Below are positions 1 to 7,535 of a stretch of DNA of 17,652 nucleotides, piece by piece. Made by a program: the position numbers and the translations under genes. Each line of letters begins with the position of its first letter. The first letter of the stretch is position 1. The stretch comes from CADBRN01 sp050944685 (GTDB taxonomy: Bacteria; Bacillota; Clostridia; Lachnospirales; Lachnospiraceae), in the NCBI GenBank assembly GCA_050944685.1, contig JBMNRP010000036.1, forward strand, positions 1 through 17,652. The letters run 5' to 3'. The notes under the pieces were generated by a model that was not told the origin of the DNA, ran no database searches, and was given only the letters and a program-made list of their open reading frames with translations.

Positions 1-247
1 TCACCGTATCATTTTCCAGATCGGACTCCGTCAGGTCCAGCAGTCCGAGCACCGTCGCTCTCTGATCAGAGGTAAGATCCGCTCCCAGGGAAACACAGGT
101 ATCGCCTTCCTCTGCTTCCTCGTCGGAGGAATCTGCGGAAGCTGTCTCTGTCAGACTGTCTGCCATAACCGCAGTCGGCGCCACGACCGTTGAAACCATT
201 GCCGCGGATGCCAGAACCGCGGCAAGCCATTTATTGATTTTCATCAT
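1..247 (-). CDS. Secreted DUF1002 (YpuA-like) protein, 5' part only
   Basis: The translation opens with a signal peptide: basic start (MMKINKW), a hydrophobic Ala/Val stretch to about residue 27, and a likely cleavage site after VMA, before DS. An acidic spacer (SSDEEAEEGD) follows, then a segment (VSLGADLTSDQRATVLGLL, then LTESDLEND) that I recognise as the opening of DUF1002, the family of B. subtilis YpuA. Members are exported proteins of unknown function common in Clostridia. About 82 codons are visible and the gene runs off the left edge, so the rest of the domain is unseen. Two adjacent ATG codons (247 and 244) are possible starts; AGGAG at 253-257 lies 5 and 8 bases before them. It has its own promoter (311-338) and is not part of the rsmA operon. 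The family call rests on the short N-terminal motif. Confidence 0.75.
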   Translation of the reverse strand, partial: MMKINKWLAAVLASAAMVSTVVAPTAVMADSLTETASADSSDEEAEEGDTCVSLGADLTSDQRATVLGLLDLTESDLENDTV

Positions 248-264
248 AATCTCTCCTTTACCAA

Positions 265-282
265 TCCCGGAATCCACCGGGA
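265..282 (-). promoter_or_regulatory. Hairpin in the DUF1002 leader, next to the ribosome-binding site
   Basis: On the minus strand TCCCGG (277-282) pairs with CCGGGA (265-270) around a 6-base loop. It lies in the predicted ~57-base leader, 7 bases upstream of the AGGAG site at 253-257. It could influence translation or mRNA stability. The pairing is seen in the sequence; a regulatory role is inference. Confidence 0.35.
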
Positions 283-310
283 ACCCCTTATTGTCGCCTC
301 GTATTTCGTG

Positions 311-338
311 ATTATATCACACAGAATACTTCTGTCAA
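311..338 (-). promoter_or_regulatory. Sigma-A promoter of the DUF1002 gene
   Basis: Read on the minus strand, a perfect -35 (TTGACA, 333-338) is followed after 16 bases by a perfect -10 (TATAAT, 311-316), preceded by TGA, which makes an extended -10. Transcription would start near 304, giving a leader of about 57 bases. This is one of the strongest promoter matches in the window and suggests high expression. Confidence 0.85.
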
Positions 339-478
339 ATGGATCCGGAGGTTCGGATATCCCTCTGAAGATCAATTTTTTTGTGCAAATTAACGAAATC
401 CTCTGGTCTCACAGATCCGGTCTCCGCGGCGCTCCTGCGCGGAAAACGGATTGGCAAAAGATAATTGTGATTGTTCTC
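339..478. other. Non-coding gap downstream of rsmA; no clear terminator
   Basis: This stretch holds no credible gene. A GC-rich inverted repeat (423-428 TCCGCG with 438-443 CGCGGA, 9-base loop) lies about 35 bases past the rsmA stop, but no T-run follows it on the minus strand, so it is a poor intrinsic terminator. The operon may end here by another mechanism or read into the DUF1002 gene. Confidence 0.3.
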
Positions 479-1372
479 TCAGTGCATCAGCGCGTCGGAA
501 AGTCTGGCGAACTCCTCGAGCGAGAGCTTCTCTCCCCGCACCCCGGCGGGGATCCCGCACAATGCGAGTGCTTCCTCGATTTCCTCTCTGGTGAAAGGCT
601 TTCCGTCCTTCCTCCGGAGACCGGCCGCGCCGCGAAGGCTGTTCACGAGCGTCTTCCGCCGCTGCTCAAAGGAGGCGCGTATCACCCGGAATAAAAAAAC
701 CGGATCCCTGACAGGCACGCGGTCCTCTTTCGGAATCGGGGTCAGTGTAATCACAGCGCTTCCAACGTTCGGACGCGGCGTGAAGCAGTTCGGGGGAACG
801 TGTGCCGCCACCTGCGGAACCGCGTAGTACTGAACCGCAAGAGAAAAGGCGCCGAAATTGTCCGTCCCCGGCTTCGCCCTCATGCGGTCCGCCACCTCTT
901 CCTGCACCATTACCGTAACCGAATTGACCGGAAGCTCACCCTCCAGAATTTTCATCAGGACGGGGGTCGTGATGTAATAGGGAAGATTGGCGACAATCCT
1001 GACACCTGAAAGATCTCCCCTTTTTTCCGCGATCAGCGCAGCCAGGTCCATCTCCATCACATCTCCCCGGATCACCTCGGCATTGTCCCAGTCAGAGAGC
1101 GTGTCCTCGAGAATGGGCAGGAGCCGGCTGTCGATCTCGATCGCCTCAACCTTTCCGGCGTAGTAACACAAATATTGCGTCAGCGTTCCGATTCCCGGAC
1201 CGATCTCAATCGCAAGATCGTCTCCGGAAAGGTCTGCTGCCGCAATAATCCGTTCGAGTACGTGCGCATCCAGAAGAAAGTTCTGGCCGAACTTCTTCCG
1301 GAAGCGAAATTCGTACTTCTGCAATATTTCTTTTGTTTTACCGGGCTGTGTGAGCCATGGTCTTTTTCTCAA
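479..1372 (-). CDS. rsmA: 16S rRNA (adenine1518/1519-N6)-dimethyltransferase RsmA (KsgA)
   Basis: This enzyme dimethylates two adjacent adenines in the 3'-terminal hairpin of 16S rRNA during 30S maturation, using S-adenosylmethionine. The 297-residue length is normal. Visible motifs are the N-terminal KKFGQNFL (27-33), SAM motif I EIGPGIG (56-62), the acidic EID (79-81) and GDV (103-105), the catalytic NLPYY (129-133), FTPRPNVGSAV (197-207) and the C-terminal RRKTLVNSL. The start is taken as TTG at 1372, overlapping the TGA of the upstream ATPase gene (TTGA), which suggests translational coupling. A modest AAGGA (1385-1389) lies 12 bases upstream. No in-frame ATG sits near the expected N-terminus. 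It is the last gene of the ileS-glgP-ATPase-rsmA operon. Loss of KsgA confers kasugamycin resistance in other bacteria. Identity is very secure; the exact start is less so. Confidence 0.96.
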   Translation of the reverse strand: MRKRPWLTQPGKTKEILQKYEFRFRKKFGQNFLLDAHVLERIIAAADLSGDDLAIEIGPGIGTLTQYLCYYAGKVEAIEIDSRLLPILEDTLSDWDNAEVIRGDVMEMDLAALIAEKRGDLSGVRIVANLPYYITTPVLMKILEGELPVNSVTVMVQEEVADRMRAKPGTDNFGAFSLAVQYYAVPQVAAHVPPNCFTPRPNVGSAVITLTPIPKEDRVPVRDPVFLFRVIRASFEQRRKTLVNSLRGAAGLRRKDGKPFTREEIEEALALCGIPAGVRGEKLSLEEFARLSDALMH

Positions 1373-4300
1373 TTTGTCTCGAAATCCTTTTCCTGCAGGA
1401 TCAGCCGTGCGACCGACTCTCTTCCGCGGCGGCCGCGGCCCTTGTGCTTCTGATTCTTGCGCGCATGTGAAATCGCCTGATCAAGCAGACCTTTTACTCT
1501 GGCGATGGTCATCGGCTCTTCATACGACTGATTGTTGCCGATAATCGTGTACAGCGCGAGCACGGCCATATCATCGATCTTGCAGTGGTTCTCCTCCGCG
1601 TACGTTCTGGCAAAGGTGATCAGCTCATCGTTGGTAAAGATCGGAATCGAAATGACCTTCTCGATCTTCTTCGCAAAATCAGGATACTTTTTCAGGAATC
1701 CGCGCATGGCGGCCTTCTCATCCTCAATGATCAGAACCATCCGGTCGGTGCGGAAATCCATCGCCTGGCTCAGCTTGCTGACGGTCTCCTCATTCATGTC
1801 GCTGCACTCTTCGATCATCAGGAATCCGCCGGCCATCTTGCTGACAACCTTCGCCGGATCCTTCAGATTCATCTGAATGCCGGAGATGCGGGCAATCTTT
1901 GCCGCCTCCATTCCCAGATCCAGGCACATTGCCAGGATCAGATCCTGAGTCAGCCGCGATTTTCCGCTGCCCTGCGCACCCATGACGGCCAGGTTTCCGT
2001 GACTGGATGTGTGCTCATCCGCGTGCTGGTAAACCGCTGTCATCGCGCTGAGGATCTGCGTATCCAGTCCGGGAATCCTCGCGAAATAGGTGAAGATTCT
2101 TCTCTGATCATCATTCATGCGAAGCGATTCTTCGTTGTGAAGGAAGCGGATTCTGCGCTCCTCCGGCGTCTCACTCATAATGATCTCATCCAGAGAGACC
2201 GGAATCGTATTCTCACCGACCTGGCTCAGGTCGAGCGTTCTGGAGTGCGAAAGCTTGTCGCGCGCGGCCGGTACCGGATCCGGAACCTCCAGCTCCTCGT
2301 TATACACCGGTTTGTGCTTCGGCGCGCTGCTGCTCTTCAGTCCTCTGGCTGCGAGCTCCGCCTTGTCGCGGGCATCCTCTTCCGCAAAGAGACGCTTATC
2401 CTGATCTGCCGCCTCGGCTTTCTTTTCCTGCTCCGGCTGTTCCCTGTCACCGAAATCAACCGTCTGAACGCGCGTTTCCCGCTCTTTCTTCGCTTTCTCA
2501 TCGCGCTCCAGGGCGGAACGGATACTGTTGCGGAACGCGCTGCTCCGTTTTTCATCCTCGGCTCTTGCTCTCGCACGGGCAGCCTCTTTTTCCGCTGCCG
2601 CCTTCTTTGCTGCTTCTTTTTCCGCCGCCGCCTTTTCCGCCGCTGCTTTCTCGGCCGCCGCTTTTTCGGCCGCCGCGCGTGCCTCTGCCTCGAGCATGGC
2701 CGCTCTGGCTCTTTCCTCGGCTTCCTTTTCCGCCGCTGCCTTTGCCGTCTCAGCTTCCGCGGCCGCTTTCTCAGCCGCCGCTTTCTCGGCCGCCGCCTTT
2801 TCCTCAGCCGCGCGTTTCGCCCGCAGCTCTTCGGATTTTCTGGCCGCTTCCCGGACGGACTGTGCAAAGGAATTGATCGAGCGGCTGAGTCCCTCCTGCA
2901 GCTCTCTCTCTTCCTTCGTCATCTGATAGCTCTTTTCTTTTCCGGAAGACTGATCCTCCATATCTACATTTTCCTCCGCAGGAACCGGCTCTCCGGATTT
3001 CTCTTCTTCCATTGCCTCTGCGGACGGGGCTGCCGTCTCATTCCCGGAAACAGGAAGAGAAGCCTCACTCTCCTGCTCTGTCTCGTCCGCACTTTTCTCC
3101 GGTCTTTCATCGGAGGATGCTCCGGCAAAGGCAGATGCCGTATTCGTTTCCTCCGCCGGCTCCGGCGCCACATTTTCTTCAGCTTCTTTCTCCGTCTTCG
3201 CGGCTTCCGCGGCAGTTTTCTCCGCCGATGCCTTTTCTTCCGCAGCTGCCATTGCGGCAGCCTCTTCTGCCTCACGCTTCGCACGCCTTCCGAACAGGAA
3301 TCCCCATCTTCTCTTCCTGGGTTTCTCTTCCTGTACGGATTCCATCGCCTTTTCCGCCGCGGCAGCTTCTTCTTTGGCTTCTGCTTCTTTTTCCGCCGGC
3401 TCTCCGAGCTCTGCCTCGGATTCCAGGTCCGGGACCTCTCCGGAAGCGGCTCCTGCCGCTTTCGCGCTGTCCAGCGCGCCGAATGGCTGACCGGTCACGG
3501 CAGAACTGCTCTTTTCCGCATCCGCTGAAAATCCGGAACTGCTCTCCTCCGGAATGGCTTCTTTCACTTCCGGAGCGGATTCTTCCGCCTCCGGCACGAT
3601 TTTCCCGGCTTCCTGATGATCCGCGGCTTCGTCCGAAGCCTTGCCAAACGAGACAGCCGTCCATTCATCACCGGATTTCACGCTGTCAGGCTCATCATTC
3701 TCCGGTTTCGGTTCGAACGCCGGATTTTCTTCCGGCTCTTTCGCAGAAGGTTCAGACCCTGCTTCAGCTGTCTCTTCCTCAGCCGGTTCGGAAAGTGTTT
3801 CTCCGGTTTCTTCCGCAGCCGGTTCGGAATCTGCTTCTTCGTTCGCTTCAGCGGCTGCGCCTGTGACCGCACCTTCTTCCGAGGCCGGTTTTAAGTCACC
3901 GGACTCAGGTGCATTCTCAGACGCGGACCCGGTCCTTTCTGCATCGGACGGAGACTCTTCTGTCTCAAAACCGCCGCTGGCGATTTCTCTCGAAAACGTT
4001 CCCGCTGTTTCCTTCAGCAGGGAATCCAGATCCACATCCCCGGTATCCGGTTCTTTTTTCTTGTTGATGCCGATATCGGTCCAGACCTTCGGCTCTTCTT
4101 TCTCTTCCTTCCGGACTTCTTTTTTCCTCACATTCTCCGGTCTGGAGACAATGGTCTCCGCGCCCTGCGGAATGTCCACCATCTGGGTGTCGTCCGGCTC
4201 AAGATCCGAGATGTGAAGCTGATCGAGCGGAACCGTATTGTCCAGCTTCTCGGTGCGTTCGTCCTCTTTCACAGGCTTCTGCTCCAGCCCGGACACCACG

Positions 4301-5010
4301 TCATGAAAGCTGTCCGCCAGTTTTTCCTTCATCTCAAAGGAATTCTCCGGAAGCGGTTTCTTTTTCTTCGGGCGGACGGCCTCAGCCTTCTCCTCTTTTA
4401 TCTTTTCCGCATCATAGGCTTTTTGCTGGGAAGCGGTGAGAGGACGGTATTTCTTCTTCAGCTCCATTGCCCGCAGAGCGTACTTGCCCCCGCCGAACCA
4501 GAGAATCAGATCGTCGCAGGCTGCCACGCACTTCTCTTCATCCCCGGCTTTGGCGTACAGCTTCGCCAGCTCATAGGCATATTTTTCGGTATATTCGTGG
4601 TCGCGGTATTCTTCCAGAACGGAAATCTGATCGTCCAGAGGGGCGCGTTTCGCCCGAAACAGCTTGTACTGAAGCAGATACCGGGCGTTATCATTGCCCG
4701 CGATTTCCGTGTATCGGTCGAAATATTCCTCTGCCTCGCTGATTTCGCCGAGTTTGATGCAAACCTCGACCAGCTTCTGCAGGATGGTCCGTCCGAGCGA
4801 GGTCCGGTTCAGAGCAAGCTTGAGGATGTGCTTCGCGTCCTCATACTCCTGATTCTCCTCATAAACATCGGCAACCATCAGCAGCGTATGGATGCTCTTC
4901 ACGCGCTTCCAGTCAATCTCATTGACCAGCGTCAGCGCACTCTCGTAATCTTTGTCGTGCACATAACTGTTCAGCTCATCGAGCATGTCCTGATATTCTG
5001 CTTTATCCAC
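1369..5010 (-). CDS. Large TPR / low-complexity / CbbX-SpoVK-like AAA ATPase, function unknown
   Basis: The protein has 1213 residues in three parts. Residues 1-190 form TPR-like helical repeats. Residues about 200-910 are low complexity: first acidic, Glu/Ala/Ser/Pro-rich, then AAAEK-repeat helix (about 725-815), then charged linker. Residues about 915-1213 are a P-loop domain. Walker A is GAQGSGKS (1011-1018) and the Walker B-like strand is GGFLMIEE (1061-1068). The segment MVLIIEDEKAAMRGFLKKYPDF aligns by eye with the CbbX/SpoVK layout (IlAGYkdeM..fl..NPGL), and FTNDEL with FpDYs.eEL. Where that family has SRF (arginine finger), this protein has KKI; where it has the pore-loop aromatic, it has NLKDPAK. 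It may bind ATP without threading substrates. There is no signal peptide or membrane segment, so it is probably cytoplasmic. Start is GTG with AGGAGG 9 bases upstream; the stop overlaps rsmA. I cannot assign a function. Confidence 0.9.
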   Translation of the reverse strand: MDKAEYQDMLDELNSYVHDKDYESALTLVNEIDWKRVKSIHTLLMVADVYEENQEYEDAKHILKLALNRTSLGRTILQKLVEVCIKLGEISEAEEYFDRYTEIAGNDNARYLLQYKLFRAKRAPLDDQISVLEEYRDHEYTEKYAYELAKLYAKAGDEEKCVAACDDLILWFGGGKYALRAMELKKKYRPLTASQQKAYDAEKIKEEKAEAVRPKKKKPLPENSFEMKEKLADSFHDVVSGLEQKPVKEDERTEKLDNTVPLDQLHISDLEPDDTQMVDIPQGAETIVSRPENVRKKEVRKEEKEEPKVWTDIGINKKKEPDTGDVDLDSLLKETAGTFSREIASGGFETEESPSDAERTGSASENAPESGDLKPASEEGAVTGAAAEANEEADSEPAAEETGETLSEPAEEETAEAGSEPSAKEPEENPAFEPKPENDEPDSVKSGDEWTAVSFGKASDEAADHQEAGKIVPEAEESAPEVKEAIPEESSSGFSADAEKSSSAVTGQPFGALDSAKAAGAASGEVPDLESEAELGEPAEKEAEAKEEAAAAEKAMESVQEEKPRKRRWGFLFGRRAKREAEEAAAMAAAEEKASAEKTAAEAAKTEKEAEENVAPEPAEETNTASAFAGASSDERPEKSADETEQESEASLPVSGNETAAPSAEAMEEEKSGEPVPAEENVDMEDQSSGKEKSYQMTKEERELQEGLSRSINSFAQSVREAARKSEELRAKRAAEEKAAAEKAAAEKAAAEAETAKAAAEKEAEERARAAMLEAEARAAAEKAAAEKAAAEKAAAEKEAAKKAAAEKEAARARARAEDEKRSSAFRNSIRSALERDEKAKKERETRVQTVDFGDREQPEQEKKAEAADQDKRLFAEEDARDKAELAARGLKSSSAPKHKPVYNEELEVPDPVPAARDKLSHSRTLDLSQVGENTIPVSLDEIIMSETPEERRIRFLHNEESLRMNDDQRRIFTYFARIPGLDTQILSAMTAVYQHADEHTSSHGNLAVMGAQGSGKSRLTQDLILAMCLDLGMEAAKIARISGIQMNLKDPAKVVSKMAGGFLMIEECSDMNEETVSKLSQAMDFRTDRMVLIIEDEKAAMRGFLKKYPDFAKKIEKVISIPIFTNDELITFARTYAEENHCKIDDMAVLALYTIIGNNQSYEEPMTIARVKGLLDQAISHARKNQKHKGRGRRGRESVARLILQEKDFETN
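2581..2812 (-). repeat. In-frame 15-base repeats encoding AAAEK units
   Basis: Two blocks (about 2581-2690 and 2725-2812) carry near-tandem 15-base units that read AAAEK in the ATPase gene (on the plus strand TTYTCSGCCGCYGCY). The units encode a continuous charged helix, either a single alpha-helix or a coiled coil. Because each unit is five codons, copy-number change would lengthen or shorten the helix without breaking the frame. Third positions vary between units, so the array is not a very recent expansion. Confidence 0.85.
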
Positions 5011-5019
5011 GATTTCCCA

Positions 5020-5025
5020 CCTCCT
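5020..5025 (-). promoter_or_regulatory. Ribosome-binding site deciding the GTG start of the ATPase gene
   Basis: A full AGGAGG lies 9 bases before GTG at 5008-5010. The first in-frame ATG is eight codons downstream and would be too far from this site, so GTG is preferred. Confidence 0.8.
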
Positions 5026-5052
5026 GATCTTGAGGTTTCAACAGTTCAGATA

Positions 5053-7518
5053 TTATTTGACAGTGATCTTGTTCAGCTTCCAGATGTCATCGACATACTG
5101 CTGGATGGTGCGGTCACTGCTGAATTTTCCAGCCTTCGCCACATTGAGAATCGCACTTCTCGCCCATGCCGCCTCATCCTTGTATTTTTCTTCGACGCGC
5201 TTCTGCGCCTCGGCGTAGGAACGGAAGTCCGCAAGGATAAAGAAACGGTCAGCCGGCTCTCCGCCCTGGCTCTGGGTCAGAGAATTATACAGATCGCGGA
5301 ACATATTCATGTCGCCCTTGGAGTACATGCCGTTGATCAGCTGCATCATTACGGTACGGATGTCCGAATCGTTGTTGAAATAATACATCGGATCGTATCC
5401 GCCGTTCTTCTCGTAATTCATAACTTCCTCGGCACTCAGACCGAAGATGAACGCGTTTTCTTCTCCGACTTCCTTCACGATCTCCACATTAGCGCCGTCC
5501 ATCGTGCCCAGCGTCAGAGCTCCGTTCAGCATGAATTTCATGTTGCTGGTTCCGGAGGCTTCCTTCGAAGCGGTGGAAATCTGCTCGGAAACATCGGCCG
5601 CCGCAAAGATTATCTCCGCGTTGCTGACACGGTAGTCCTCGATGAAGACAACCTTGATCTTTCCCTTGATAGACGCGTCGTTGTTGATGACATCGCCCAC
5701 GCAGTTGATCAGCCGGATGATCGATTTTGCTCTCTCATAGCCGGAACTCGCCTTCGCGCCGAAGATAAATGTTCTCGGCGTGAACTCCATTTCCGGATGC
5801 ATCTTCAGCTGATTATACAGGTACATAACATGAAGGATATTCAGCAGCTGACGCTTATACTCGTGAAGTCTCTTGACCTGCACGTCAAAGATCGACCGCG
5901 GATCAACCTCGATGCCGTTGTTCTCACGGATATATTTCGCGAGACGAACCTTGTTCTGATACTTGATATTCATGAACTCGGCCTGAGCCTTCTTGTCATC
6001 GGCGTAGATCGCAAGACCTTCGTTCCGGGACAGATCGGTAATCCACTCGTTTCCGATATGATCCGTGACCCATTGCGCGAGGAGCGGATTCCCGTGGAGA
6101 AGGAAGCGGCGCTGAGAGATGCCGTTCGTCTTGTTGGAGAACTTCTCCGGCATCATCTCATAGAAGTCGTGCAGCTCTCTTTTCTCGAGAATCTCGGTGT
6201 GGAGCTGTGCCACGCCGTTGACGGAATATCCTCCGACGATGGCCAGATTGGCCATGCGGACCTGACCATCGTAGATAATGGCCATGGAACGGATCTTGTC
6301 CTCGGCATTGTCCGGATATTTTTCACGGATCTGATCACAGAACCGGCGGTTGATTTCCTCAACGATCTGATATACTCGCGGCAGCAGCCGGGAGAACAGC
6401 TCAATCGGCCATTTCTCGAGAGCTTCCGCCATGATGGTATGGTTGGTGTAAGCGCAGGACTTCCGGGTAACCTCCCACGCCTCATCCCAGGACAGATGAT
6501 AGACGTCGAGCAGGATACGCATCAGCTCGGCGACCGCCAGTGTCGGATGCGTGTCATTCATATGGAAGGTAGCCTTCTCGTAGAGTTTCCGGATATCATC
6601 GTGGCGTTTCAGATATTTCGCGCAGGCGGTCTGCAGCGTTGCGGACACGAAGAAATACTGCTGTTTCAGGCGCAGCTCCTTGCCGGCCATGTGATTGTCG
6701 TTCGGATAAAGGACATTGCAGAGGTTCTGAGCCAGATTTTCCTGCTCGACCGCCTTGCGGTAATCGCCCTTGTCGAACTGTGCGAGTTCGAAATCGTTGA
6801 TCGCCTCCGCGTCCCAGATGCGGAGCGTATTGACGACGTGGTTGTTGTATCCCAGAATCGGAAGATCGTACGGGATCGCGCGCACGGACTGGTATCCTTC
6901 CTGATTGAAGAAATAACGTCCCGTTTTCTCGTCGTATTTGCTGGTGACGTAGCCCCCGTAACGGATCTCCTTCGCGTACTCCGGGCGCTTCAGCTCAAAC
7001 GGATAAAACCCGTCCTTCAGCCAGTTGTCCGGGGCCTCTACCTGGCACCCGTCCACGATTTTCTGACGGAACATGCCGTAATGGTAGCGGATACCGCAGC
7101 CGTAAGCCGCGTATCCGAGGGTGGAGAGAGAATCCAGAAAACAGGCGGCCAGTCTCCCCAGACCTCCGTTTCCGAGCGCAGGATCGCGCTCCTCATCCTC
7201 AATGGCATTGAGATTGATACCCAGTTCCTCCAGAGCCTCTTTTACTTCGTCGTATGCGGTCAGATCCAGAAGGTTATTGCCCAGATAGCGTCCGGTGAGA
7301 AATTCCATCGACATGTAATAGACGATCTTCGGATCCTCTTTCTGAATCTCCTTCTGCGTAGCCATCCAGTCGTCAATGATGACGTCTTTCACGACCTGAC
7401 ATACCGCCTGGTAAATCTGATGCGGCGTCGCCTCTTCCAGCGTGGTGCGAAATTGATTCTTAACTGCTTCTTTTAATTCTTTTTTAAATGCTTCTTTCTT
7501 CAGTGCCGGATACTTCAT
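5053..7518 (-). CDS. glgP: Glycogen/starch/maltodextrin alpha-glucan phosphorylase
   Basis: This enzyme releases glucose-1-phosphate from the non-reducing ends of alpha-1,4-glucans by phosphorolysis, using pyridoxal phosphate, in the cytoplasm. The length of 821 residues is typical of family GT35. The N-terminal KIVYYMSMEFLTGRYLGNNL and ALGNGGLGRLAACFLDS, the central NDTHPTLAVAELMRIL, and RLHEYKRQLLN are diagnostic. The cofactor lysine is K661 in EASGTSNMKFMLNG, followed by TLGTMDGANVEI. It lies second in the operon, 16 bases after ileS, and is followed after 42 bases by the ATPase gene. No other glycogen-metabolism gene is in view, which is unusual because glgP often sits with glgBCDA. Glycogen versus maltodextrin preference cannot be read from sequence alone. 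Confidence 0.96.
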   Translation of the reverse strand: MKYPALKKEAFKKELKEAVKNQFRTTLEEATPHQIYQAVCQVVKDVIIDDWMATQKEIQKEDPKIVYYMSMEFLTGRYLGNNLLDLTAYDEVKEALEELGINLNAIEDEERDPALGNGGLGRLAACFLDSLSTLGYAAYGCGIRYHYGMFRQKIVDGCQVEAPDNWLKDGFYPFELKRPEYAKEIRYGGYVTSKYDEKTGRYFFNQEGYQSVRAIPYDLPILGYNNHVVNTLRIWDAEAINDFELAQFDKGDYRKAVEQENLAQNLCNVLYPNDNHMAGKELRLKQQYFFVSATLQTACAKYLKRHDDIRKLYEKATFHMNDTHPTLAVAELMRILLDVYHLSWDEAWEVTRKSCAYTNHTIMAEALEKWPIELFSRLLPRVYQIVEEINRRFCDQIREKYPDNAEDKIRSMAIIYDGQVRMANLAIVGGYSVNGVAQLHTEILEKRELHDFYEMMPEKFSNKTNGISQRRFLLHGNPLLAQWVTDHIGNEWITDLSRNEGLAIYADDKKAQAEFMNIKYQNKVRLAKYIRENNGIEVDPRSIFDVQVKRLHEYKRQLLNILHVMYLYNQLKMHPEMEFTPRTFIFGAKASSGYERAKSIIRLINCVGDVINNDASIKGKIKVVFIEDYRVSNAEIIFAAADVSEQISTASKEASGTSNMKFMLNGALTLGTMDGANVEIVKEVGEENAFIFGLSAEEVMNYEKNGGYDPMYYFNNDSDIRTVMMQLINGMYSKGDMNMFRDLYNSLTQSQGGEPADRFFILADFRSYAEAQKRVEEKYKDEAAWARSAILNVAKAGKFSSDRTIQQYVDDIWKLNKITVK

Positions 7519-7529
7519 AATAGCAGATT

Positions 7530-7535
7530 CCTCCT
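7530..7535 (-). promoter_or_regulatory. glgP ribosome-binding site overlapping the ileS stop codon
   Basis: AGGAGG on the minus strand shares its first base with the ileS TAA stop (7535-7537), giving TAAGGAGG, and sits 11 bases before the glgP ATG (7516-7518). Ribosomes terminating on ileS are at the glgP initiation site, so the two genes are probably co-transcribed and may be coupled in translation. Confidence 0.75.

Noticed and set aside
423..443. GC-rich hairpin after rsmA as a terminator
   Set aside because: No T-run follows on the minus strand, so the intrinsic terminator rule is not met.
1585..3528. Plus-strand open frame rich in Arg/Phe/Leu opposite the ATPase gene
   Set aside because: The composition is the mirror of the AAAEK and acidic low-complexity coding on the other strand.
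4213..7476. Long plus-strand open frame of 1087 codons opposite glgP and part of the ATPase gene
   Set aside because: It is antisense to secure genes, has no family resemblance or proper ribosome-binding site, and arises because the sense codons avoid the reverse complements of stops.
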